NCBI RefSeq assembly: GCF_013362815.1
Contig: NZ_JABFVK010000009.1
Span: 1 to 64,000 of the forward strand
Reading direction: 5' to 3'
DNA from: Hamadaea sp.
GTDB lineage: Bacteria > Actinomycetota > Actinomycetes > Mycobacteriales > Micromonosporaceae
Length of the DNA: 64,000 nt
Shown: positions 57,895 to 64,000 of the stretch, one piece after another
How positions within the stretch are numbered: position 1 is the first letter of the stretch
How the letters are laid out: every line of letters starts with the position of its first letter
The notes under the pieces: model-generated
The model's input: the letters and a program-made list of their open reading frames with translations, nothing else
What the model was told of the DNA's origin: nothing
Databases searched by the model: none
Position numbers and translations under genes: made by a program

Positions 57895-58449
57895 ATGACC
57901 ACCCCCTCGATCCCGTCCTCGCCGGGCAGCGCCGTGAAGGCGTTGCGGCCGCTGTTCGCCTGGGCGTTGCTGGGCTACGTCGCCCTGCACCTGTTCTTCA
58001 CCTTCTTCGGCTGGCTGCTGCCGTCACCGGACTCCACGATCAGCTCCCGGTCGGTGTCGGCCGGCTTTGTCACGCTCTACACGATCGTCCTGCCGCTACT
58101 CGCCCTGCTGATCGCGACCCAGATCACGCCGATCCTGCCGATGAGCAAGCTGATGGCGGCGATCGCGCTGGTGGAGTACCTGGTGGCGATCTTCTTCGGA
58201 TTCGTCGCCTTCGTGCTCGGCCTCGGCCGGGTCTTCGACTACGTCGGCAACGCCCGTTCGGCGCTCGGCGCGCTGGAACACCTCGTGATGGGCCTGGTCG
58301 ACCTCGGCATCGCGGCGCTTGCGGCGTACGCCGTCCTCCGGATCTATCTGTCGCTCGGCGGCACCCTGCCGGACTTCAGCGCCCGGCATACGCCGCCGCC
58401 CGCCCCGCCGGCCTCCACCCCGGAGCCGCCCACGCAGCAATTGCCGTAG
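57895..58449 (+). CDS. Four-helix integral membrane protein, function unknown
   Basis: A 184-residue protein with four clear transmembrane helices (LFAWALLGYVALHLFFTFFG; FVTLYTIVLPLLALLIATQI; AAIALVEYLVAIFFGFVAFV; LVDLGIAALAAYAVLRIYL) and a Pro-rich cytoplasmic-type tail (PPPAPPASTPEPPTQQLP). No conserved catalytic motif. The start ATG 57895 has no clear ribosome site. It resembles many single membrane proteins of actinomycetes. It follows the chitinase terminator and tandem repeat and is upstream of the phosphodiesterase gene. Confidence 0.8.
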   Translation: MTTPSIPSSPGSAVKALRPLFAWALLGYVALHLFFTFFGWLLPSPDSTISSRSVSAGFVTLYTIVLPLLALLIATQITPILPMSKLMAAIALVEYLVAIFFGFVAFVLGLGRVFDYVGNARSALGALEHLVMGLVDLGIAALAAYAVLRIYLSLGGTLPDFSARHTPPPAPPASTPEPPTQQLP

Positions 58450-58510
58450 TCGCCGATGTTCGCCTGCCGGACAAGTGATCGCCTTTCGGCGTACCACTGA
58501 ATGGTCTCAA

Positions 58511-59611
58511 ATGGGCCGCATGGCTGACAGGCGTAGTTTGTTGAAGATGAGCGCGATCGCGGCCGGAGCCGCCCCCTTGCTGGCGGCCGCTCCGGCCGCC
58601 GCGTCCGACCAGCCGCGACGGCGCGGGCCGCTGGTGATCGGACATCGCGGGGCGAGCGGATATCGACCCGAGCACACGCTGGCCTCGTACGAGCTGGCGG
58701 CGCGGATGGGGGCCGACTTCATCGAGCCCGACCTGGTGTCCACGAAGGACGGTGTGCTGGTCGCGCGGCACGAGAACGAGATCTCGGGCACGACGAACGT
58801 CGCCGAGCACACCGAGTTCGCCGGTCGCCGGACCATCAAGCAGATCGACGGCGGCGCCGTGACCGGCTGGTTCACCGAGGACTTCACCCTCGCGGAGCTC
58901 AAAACGCTGCGCGCGGTCGAGCGACTTCCCGCGGTCCGCCAGCGCAACACGCTCTACAACGGACTGTTCGAGGTGCCCACGTTCGCGGAGGTCCTGCGGC
59001 TGCGCGAGCGCCTGAGCCGCGAGCTGGGCCGGGAGATCGGCGTCTATCCGGAGACCAAGCACCCGACCTACTTTCGCGCCGCCGGTCTCGCGCTCGAGGC
59101 CCCGCTAGTCCAGGCGCTCCGCGAGCACGGCCTCGACCGCCGAACCGCGCCGGTCTTCGTGCAATCCTTCGAAGCCGCGAACCTCCGCAAGCTTCGCGCC
59201 GAACTCGGCGTCCGCGTTCCGCTGGTCTTCCTGGCCAGTGCAAGTGGTACGCCGTTCGCCGATCCCAAGTCCTACAAGGAGTACCTCAGCCCGGCCGGGC
59301 TCGCCACGCTGGCCGAGTTCGCCGACGGCATCGGGCCGGACAAGTCCCTGATCATCCCGCGCAACGCCGACGGTACGCTGGCCGCCCCGACGTCCCTGGT
59401 AGACGACGCGCACGCCGCCGGCCTCGTGGTGCACCCGTACACCTTCCGCGCGGAGAACCAGTTCCTGCCCGCCGACTACCGGGTGGGCTCCGACCCCAAC
59501 GCGTACGGTCGTGCGCTTGACGAGCAGGTGGCCTTCCTGCGTACGGGGATCGACGGGCTGTTCACCGACCAGGCCGACATCGGCGTCCTGGCCCGAACCC
59601 TCGCTAAGTGA
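58511..59611 (+). CDS. Tat-exported glycerophosphodiester phosphodiesterase
   Basis: A 366-residue GDPD enzyme that releases sn-glycerol-3-phosphate from phospholipid head-group diesters outside the cell. The N-terminus MGRMADRRSLLKMSAIAAGA has a twin-arginine motif and a hydrophobic segment cut near AAAS. The GDPD signature is GHRGASGYRPEHTLASY (about 41-57), with FIEPDLVSTKDGVLVARHEN giving the remaining catalytic Glu/Asp/His. PETKHP and the C-terminal GIDGLFTDQAD are also present. A phosphate-scavenging role is likely. ATG 58520 is an equal start candidate. Confidence 0.93.
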   Translation: MGRMADRRSLLKMSAIAAGAAPLLAAAPAAASDQPRRRGPLVIGHRGASGYRPEHTLASYELAARMGADFIEPDLVSTKDGVLVARHENEISGTTNVAEHTEFAGRRTIKQIDGGAVTGWFTEDFTLAELKTLRAVERLPAVRQRNTLYNGLFEVPTFAEVLRLRERLSRELGREIGVYPETKHPTYFRAAGLALEAPLVQALREHGLDRRTAPVFVQSFEAANLRKLRAELGVRVPLVFLASASGTPFADPKSYKEYLSPAGLATLAEFADGIGPDKSLIIPRNADGTLAAPTSLVDDAHAAGLVVHPYTFRAENQFLPADYRVGSDPNAYGRALDEQVAFLRTGIDGLFTDQADIGVLARTLAK

Positions 59612-59653
59612 CCTGCACCAACCTTCGTGGCGGCGGGCGCATACGCTGGCGTA

Positions 59654-59896
59654 GTGAAGACGATCATTACGATCTTCGTGGTACTTCTCGTCGTGAGCGT
59701 TGTCCTGGGCCTGCTCGGTCGGGCCCGGGACAACGCGATGGCGCGCCGGATCGCAGATGAGGTGGCGGCCAGGATGGCGACCGATCCGGTCCTGCTCTTG
59801 GCCGAATTGGAGCGGCTGCGCCAAGTCGGCGCTGTCAACGACGAGGAGTACGCGCAGCAGAAGGCCCGGATATTGAGTTCCCCAGCTGGGCCGTGA
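59654..59896 (+). CDS. Small membrane protein with SHOCT domain
   Basis: An 80-residue protein: one N-terminal transmembrane helix (TIITIFVVLLVVSVVLGLLG), a basic hinge, then a C-terminal SHOCT motif LAELERLRQVGAVNDEEYAQQKARIL (about 49-74), a short domain found at the ends of many membrane proteins. Start GTG 59654 lies 6 nt after the -10-like TACGCT (59642-59647), so the mRNA is probably leaderless. Role of SHOCT is not settled; possibly oligomerisation. Confidence 0.8.
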   Translation: MKTIITIFVVLLVVSVVLGLLGRARDNAMARRIADEVAARMATDPVLLLAELERLRQVGAVNDEEYAQQKARILSSPAGP

Positions 59897-59971
59897 GATC
59901 CCCGACTCCAGGCAGTACCACATCTGCAGCGGCAAGGAGGTGCTGATCGACTCGTAACATCGGCCGACTGT

Positions 59972-61450
59972 TCAGCAGCGTCTGTGCAGGGTGTTCTGCA
60001 CGGGCCGCTGTTGCGGGTCGACGAAGGTGGGTGGGAGGAATTCGGGGAAGCCGTCGGTTCTGATGCGTACTTGCCAGTGTCCGTGGTGGATTTCGCGATG
60101 GTGGAAGCCGCAAAGCAGGACAGAGTTCGCTAAACAGGTGGTGCCGCCGTCTGCCCACGCTTGGACGTGGTGGCCGTCGCACCACTGCGGTGGGCGATCG
60201 CATCCGGGGAAGGCGCATCCGTTGTCTCGCAACACGAGCGCGCGTCGTAGTGGGCCGTCGATGAGGCGGCGGGCGCGGCCGACGTCGAGGACCTGACCGT
60301 CGCCGCCCAAGACGGCGGGGATGATGATCGCGTCGCAGGCGAGGCGGCGGACGGTTTCCGGGGTAAGTAGGTCGCCGGTGTCGAGCAGTCCGGCGCCGAC
60401 TTTGGCTTTCAGCTGCTCCCACGGCAGGGTGACCGTGAGATGCGGTTTCTGGCCGCCGTTGTCCGGCAGTTCGCCCGCGTGCAGGATCCGCTCGCACAGC
60501 TCGATCAGCGCGTCCGCGCGGCGTGCACCGGCCGACCGCAGATCCGGATCACCCGGCAACACCCGGCCCGTCCGGCCACCCGCGCCGTGCGACGGATGCG
60601 CATCGCCTGCCGGATCCGCCTCGGCCGCGGTCGCCGCGCCGTCCGCCGGTGCCGACACGGGCCCGCCGAACGCGAGACCGAGCCTCGAACCGCCGCTGCC
60701 GCCATGCGGGGCTTCGCCGCCTGCCGCGTCTGCCTCTGCTTCGGCACCTGCTGGCACGGCGGTAGGTGCGGGCCGCCGTGGTGCCGAAAGTGGGTCCAAT
60801 GCCGCGCGGAGGATCGCAGCCATCTCCGCGTCCAACACCCCGCGGATGCGGTATTCGCCTTCACCGTTCGGGATCAGGGTGAAGTCCCGCCGGTCGTGCG
60901 CCGACCGCTCGGCCCGTTCCAACTCCTTGCGTAGGCGTTGTTCGGCGATCTCCGGGGCCACCAGTTCAAGGATGTGCCGGCGGTGTTTATCGAGGACGTC
61001 CGGGCGCAGGTGGTCGTCGGCGGCCAGGCCGGTCAGCACCTCAGCCGCTTTGGTCTTACCGAGATCACCCACGGCGGCAGGCAGGTCGTGCACGGTCTTG
61101 GCGATCACCTGCGCCTGCCCCGGGTTGATCCGCCCATCGGCCAGAGCCTGCTGCGCGACCGGCACACCCGGCAGCAGACGAGCGAGTTTGACCTGTTCGA
61201 CGGCGTCTTTATGCCGGATCGCCAGCAGAAACGTCAACCACGCCGCGGTCGTGGTCGCACCCGCGTTGTAGGCCATTTCCCGGTTGTCAGCCTCGCCGAC
61301 CAAGCCCAGCATGCGGGCTGACAGCCGCCGCATGAGCACATCGACACGGCGTACCTCGTCGGTGATCTCCGCGTCGGACAACGTCCACAGGGGACCGGCA
61401 GCAAGCTCGGCAACATCCGCCTCTGCCTGCGCCAACACCCCCGTGCCCAT
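59972..61450 (-). CDS. DUF222/13E12-type HNH endonuclease-like protein
   Basis: A 492-residue protein of the 13E12-repeat family, often multicopy in actinobacteria. DUF222 helical region (about 30-330) includes RLLPGVPVAQQALADGRINPGQAQVIAK, and an HNH nuclease domain lies near 410-460: CAFPGCDRPPQWCDGHHVQ, LANSVLLCGFHHREIHHG. The CxxC pairs and HH are intact, so the nuclease could be active. Middle insert (about 215-290) is Ala/Gly-rich. Its -10 TAAAAT (61463-61458) is 7 nt before ATG, implying a leaderless transcript. Often linked to mobile DNA; no inverted repeats or att sites are seen here. Confidence 0.9.
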   Translation of the reverse strand: MGTGVLAQAEADVAELAAGPLWTLSDAEITDEVRRVDVLMRRLSARMLGLVGEADNREMAYNAGATTTAAWLTFLLAIRHKDAVEQVKLARLLPGVPVAQQALADGRINPGQAQVIAKTVHDLPAAVGDLGKTKAAEVLTGLAADDHLRPDVLDKHRRHILELVAPEIAEQRLRKELERAERSAHDRRDFTLIPNGEGEYRIRGVLDAEMAAILRAALDPLSAPRRPAPTAVPAGAEAEADAAGGEAPHGGSGGSRLGLAFGGPVSAPADGAATAAEADPAGDAHPSHGAGGRTGRVLPGDPDLRSAGARRADALIELCERILHAGELPDNGGQKPHLTVTLPWEQLKAKVGAGLLDTGDLLTPETVRRLACDAIIIPAVLGGDGQVLDVGRARRLIDGPLRRALVLRDNGCAFPGCDRPPQWCDGHHVQAWADGGTTCLANSVLLCGFHHREIHHGHWQVRIRTDGFPEFLPPTFVDPQQRPVQNTLHRRC

Positions 61451-61556
61451 GACCCAAATTTTAGAACGCCTGTCGGACCACTAACCGGGGGAAAACCCAA
61501 CCGGCACACAAGATGCCGAGAAACGATCAACCCCTTGACCCGTCCACAAAAGATAG

Positions 61557-62213
61557 TCAGCGAGAGTGTGCCAAAGACATCACGGCGGCCACGGCTTGGA
61601 TGACGCCGTTGACCGCGCGGGTCGGCGCGAACCGGCGTTCGGTCCACTCGCGACCTCGCCGGATCCAGATGCTGGGCAGCCCGAGGCCGGCCGCACCGCC
61701 GATGTCGGACTCCGGGCTGTCGCCGATCATCCACGCGCCGCGCAGGCGTAGCCGGGCGCGTTCGGCCGCGATCTCGAAGATCCGCGGGTTGGGTTTGCGG
61801 CAGTCGACCTCCTCGGAGATCACCCAGTCCGCAACGAATCGGTCCAATCCGGTGCGGCGGATCTTCGCCTCCTGCATACGGGTGCTGCCGTTGGTCACGA
61901 TCACCGGGATCCAGCCCGCGTCAGCTGCGATCCGCAGGGCGGCACCCACCATCGGATCGAACCGGGTGTGCTCGATCATGCCTTCGAACAGCTCGTCGAC
62001 CATATCGACGATGGACGCGCGGATGGCGTACCGGTCGCGGATGGCCTCGGCGACGTCCCAGCGGTCGGTCAGCCCGTCCGCGTCCACGTCCAGCAGCCAG
62101 TCCACGTCGTACGCGGGCGCACCGATCTCCGACAGGAACCATTCGGCCCAGGCCTTGAACGCCCCGGTGCGGTCGATCAGGGTGTTGTCGAGGTCAAGGA
62201 GCAGCAATGGCAC
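61557..62213 (-). CDS. HAD-superfamily phosphatase
   Basis: A 218-residue HAD hydrolase. Motif I LLDLDNTLIDRTG (about 4-16) carries the nucleophile and acid aspartates, motif II VTNGSTRM near residue 105, motif III lysine in CRKPNPRIFEIA near residue 135 and motif IV MIGDSPESDIGGA near residue 156. The cap is helical, C1 type. Cytoplasmic phosphatase of a small metabolite; the substrate cannot be inferred. It lies 42 bp after the nitrilase-fold gene on the same strand, so co-transcription is possible. Confidence 0.92.
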   Translation of the reverse strand: MPLLLLDLDNTLIDRTGAFKAWAEWFLSEIGAPAYDVDWLLDVDADGLTDRWDVAEAIRDRYAIRASIVDMVDELFEGMIEHTRFDPMVGAALRIAADAGWIPVIVTNGSTRMQEAKIRRTGLDRFVADWVISEEVDCRKPNPRIFEIAAERARLRLRGAWMIGDSPESDIGGAAGLGLPSIWIRRGREWTERRFAPTRAVNGVIQAVAAVMSLAHSR

Positions 62214-62255
62214 GGCCGCACAATACGTGACCTGCGCCTCACTAGGAAAGGGTCC

Positions 62256-63101
62256 TCACGTATAGACCTGAGCGCGGGTGGCCACCGCATCGTTCGACAT
62301 CTGCATCGGTCGATCGGTCAGCATCGTGTGCCCGGCCCGGGTCTCTGCCAGCGCCTCCGGGGAAAGCGTCGCCACCAGCACCGATGTGCCAGAATTCGGC
62401 CCTCGGACCACCGCGCGACCCTCCGGGTCGTACACCGCCGCGCCGCCGTTGAAGGTCCACGGCGCTGCGCCGTCGACCGCATTGGCATAGACGACGTAGC
62501 CGGTGTTGTCCAGGGCGCGTGCGGCGTAATAGACGTCCCGGCGGTGCTCCGAGCCGGTCACGTACGCCGCTGGGTAGACCATTCCGTGCACCTCGTCGGC
62601 CTGTGCCGCCCGGGCGTGCTCCGGGAAGCAGCCGTCGTAGCAGACGCCCAGCCCGAGCCGCCAGCCGTCGACATGCAGGGTTGCGCCCTGCGAACCGGGC
62701 ACGAAGAGCGCCTTCTCCTCTGGTCCGCAGAGGAAGTTCTTCTCGTACGCCACTCGGACGCGTCCCGAGCCGTCGGCCACCACGATGGCGCACGTACGCC
62801 GGTCGTGCTCATCGCGTACCGCCGCTCCGGAAAGAATGACGATCTGCCGGTCACGCGCCGCGGCCCGGACCGGGTCGAGCCTCGCGTCCGCCACCTCACC
62901 GGCCTCTGCCGCGACATCCGTGACCAGGTCGGCGAGGGCCGGCGGATGGTACGCGGGCAGGAAGAGCTCGGGGAGTACGCACAACCGGGCGCCGCGATCG
63001 GCGGCCTGCCCGGCCAGCTCGGCGGCGGCCCGCGCGTTGGCCGCGACGTCGCCGGGGACCGAGGGCGCCTGGACGGCGGCGACGGTGAGCGGGGTCAGCA
63101 T
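62256..63101 (-). CDS. Carbon-nitrogen hydrolase (nitrilase superfamily)
   Basis: A 281-residue amidase from ATG 63101; the longer frame from 63692 overlaps the regulator and is a shadow. The Glu-Lys-Cys triad is present: Glu in VLPELFLPAY (about 43-52), Lys in YEKNFLCGPEE (about 118-128) and Cys in GVCYDGCFPEHAR (about 150). Substrates in the family include nitriles, omega-amides and carbamoyl compounds. A -10-like TATCGT (63113-63108) lies 6 nt before the start, so leaderless translation is likely. It is divergent from the AcnR-like regulator. Confidence 0.92.
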   Translation of the reverse strand: MLTPLTVAAVQAPSVPGDVAANARAAAELAGQAADRGARLCVLPELFLPAYHPPALADLVTDVAAEAGEVADARLDPVRAAARDRQIVILSGAAVRDEHDRRTCAIVVADGSGRVRVAYEKNFLCGPEEKALFVPGSQGATLHVDGWRLGLGVCYDGCFPEHARAAQADEVHGMVYPAAYVTGSEHRRDVYYAARALDNTGYVVYANAVDGAAPWTFNGGAAVYDPEGRAVVRGPNSGTSVLVATLSPEALAETRAGHTMLTDRPMQMSNDAVATRAQVYT

Positions 63102-63161
63102 GCGGTCACGATAGTCCCCCTCGCGAAGCCGACGCGTCCCAGCAAGCCGTACGTACGGATT

Positions 63162-63172
63162 GCGAAGACTTG
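63162..63172 (+). promoter_or_regulatory. Motif GCGAAGACTTG upstream of the AcnR-like gene
   Basis: Nearly identical to 52378-52389 upstream of acnA (one inserted A). Located 22 nt before the start. Candidate autoregulatory/acn operator. Confidence 0.35.
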
Positions 63173-63194
63173 GTTGACCTGGGAGGATCGTAAT

Positions 63195-63767
63195 GTGCCG
63201 AGGGTGAGTCAGGACCAGTTGGAAGCCCGGCGGGAGGAGATCCTCACCGCCGCCCGGGCCTGTTTCGCGCGCTACGGCTACGAAGGCGCGACCGTCCGGC
63301 GGCTGGAGGAGGCGACCGGCCTGTCCCGGGGCGCGATCTTCCACCACTTCCGCGACAAGGACTCCCTGTTCCTCGCGGTCGCCGAGGACGACGCCGCGGA
63401 GATGGTCGAGACCGTGGCCCGCAACGGGCTCGTGCAGGTCATGCGCGATCTGCTCGCCCGCGCCACCGATCCCGAGGCGTCCGGCTGGCTCGGCACCCAG
63501 CTCGAGGTCTCCCGACGCGTACGCACAGATCCCGGGTTCGCCGAGCGTTGGGTGCAGCGGACGAGCGCCATCGAAAGCGCGACCGCCGAACGACTCAAGC
63601 GGCAGCGCGACGCCGGGACCCTGCGCGACGACGTTCCCCTGGACGCGCTCATGCGCTTTCTGGAGCTGGCGTACGACGGGCTTGTGCTGCACCTGGCCAT
63701 GGGGCGGCCGGCCGGGGACCTCGGTCCCGTGCTCGACCTCGTCGAGGAGACCGTCCGGAAGCGCTGA
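63195..63767 (+). CDS. acnR: AcnR-like TetR-family regulator
   Basis: A 190-residue TetR protein starting GTG 63195, MPRVSQDQLEARREEILTAA, with GGGAGGA at good spacing. The helix-turn-helix GYEGATVRRLEEATGLSRGA is followed by FHHFRDKDSLFLAVAEDDAAEM, matching from memory the AcnR proteins next to aconitase genes in Corynebacterium and Mycobacterium. AcnR represses acn and senses citrate-Mg. Here it is about 8 kb downstream of acnA, with eight other genes between. Start at 63204 is possible but loses the conserved PRVS. Symbol is by resemblance only. Confidence 0.78.
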   Translation: MPRVSQDQLEARREEILTAARACFARYGYEGATVRRLEEATGLSRGAIFHHFRDKDSLFLAVAEDDAAEMVETVARNGLVQVMRDLLARATDPEASGWLGTQLEVSRRVRTDPGFAERWVQRTSAIESATAERLKRQRDAGTLRDDVPLDALMRFLELAYDGLVLHLAMGRPAGDLGPVLDLVEETVRKR

Positions 63768-63780
63768 CGCCTTGTCCCCG

Positions 63781-63836
63781 TTGACGCTTTCCCGTTGACG
63801 CTTTCCCGTTGACGCTTTCCCGTTGACGCTTTCCCG
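63781..63836 (+). repeat. 14-bp tandem repeat TTGACGCTTTCCCG (4 copies)
   Basis: Four exact copies 63781-63836 with a degenerate copy before them (63765-63780), and the fifth start TTGA merges into the 60-bp dispersed repeat at 63837. Confidence 0.95.
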
Positions 63837-63896
63837 TTGATCATGAACTTTCGGTCATGCTCGACCGGCGTGTCGTGTCCCGATGGCCCTGATCGA
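63837..63896 (+). repeat. 60-bp dispersed repeat, copy D
   Basis: TTGATCATGAACTTTCGG ... core CCGGCGTGTCG ... CCTGATCGA. Closest to copy C. Directly follows the 14-bp tandem array. Confidence 0.85.
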
Positions 63897-63916
63897 CTCC
63901 GCGACCGGGTGATCGA

Positions 63917-64000
63917 CTAGTCGAGCATCCAGGCTTGGAGGTGCTGCCCGAGCGGCGTCATGATCAGCACCACCATTCCCGCACAGAGCAGCGTGGTGGC
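63917..64000 (-). CDS. C-terminal end of a membrane protein (partial)
   Basis: Minus-strand frame open from the window edge to TAG at 63917-63919, giving 27 residues: ATTLLCAGMVVLIMTPLGQH then LQAWMLD. A hydrophobic helix with a short polar tail is visible, such as the end of a transporter or permease. Too little remains to name the family; the rest lies beyond 64000. Confidence 0.6.
   Translation of the reverse strand, partial: ATTLLCAGMVVLIMTPLGQHLQAWMLD

Noticed and set aside
62256-63692. Long (478-residue) version of the nitrilase-fold protein
   Set aside because: The extra N-terminus overlaps the TetR gene on the other strand; the family starts at ATG 63101.

Overview
High-GC DNA with frequent GTG starts, short intergenic gaps and a bldD gene: an actinomycete chromosome, most likely family Micromonosporaceae (inferred from gene order and protein style, not from a marker gene). 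No tRNA, rRNA, CRISPR array, integrase or transposase is visible.

Region 1 (1-8.5 kb) is a conserved actinobacterial core cluster: pyrC (cut by the window edge), pyrB and pyrR read leftward. Then come bldD (+), and nusB, efp, aroQ, aroB, aroK and aroC (-), with one lipoprotein gene (+) wedged between aroB and aroK. Many joints are 1-4 base stop/start overlaps. Two classical control sites can be read directly: a PyrR-type RNA loop just before pyrR and a BldD box at the bldD promoter.

Region 2 (8.8-15.4 kb) interrupts that cluster between aroC and aroE. It carries a methyltransferase, two MFS exporters, a VOC protein and a short UvrA/DrrC-like ABC protein, nearly all on the + strand. It is bounded by a 60-bp dispersed repeat and a 65-bp palindrome, and looks like an inserted drug-handling block. 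Region 3 (15.5-26.5 kb) resumes the core set on the minus strand: aroE, mltG, ruvX, alaS, two small envelope proteins, a 960-residue repeat-rich membrane protein and rarA.

Region 4 (26.6-34.2 kb) is mixed metabolism: an acyltransferase, an FlK-like thioesterase with a metallo-beta-lactamase-fold hydrolase, a PfkB sugar kinase, asparagine synthetase, an Xaa-Pro aminopeptidase and two tiny hydrophobic peptides. Region 5 (34.3-52.2 kb) holds a secreted 1865-residue alpha-amylase/pullulanase under a probable pair of CTTGC operators, purC, a homocysteine methyltransferase and a PadR/FAD-monooxygenase pair. It also has three paralogous eight-cysteine septum-formation-type lipoproteins, a gamma-glutamyltransferase, a secreted GH71/99-like glycosidase and a glutathione peroxidase.

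Region 6 (52.4-64 kb) has aconitase, a truncated globin, a secreted GH18 chitinase, a membrane protein, a Tat-exported phosphodiesterase, a SHOCT protein, a DUF222/HNH protein, a HAD phosphatase, a nitrilase-fold amidohydrolase, an AcnR-like TetR regulator and the tail of a membrane protein.

The most useful non-gene observations are a four-copy 60-bp repeat family, a two-copy 65-bp palindrome family, a 107-bp hairpin after bldD, the operator candidates, the paralogous lipoprotein trio, and many starts that look leaderless.
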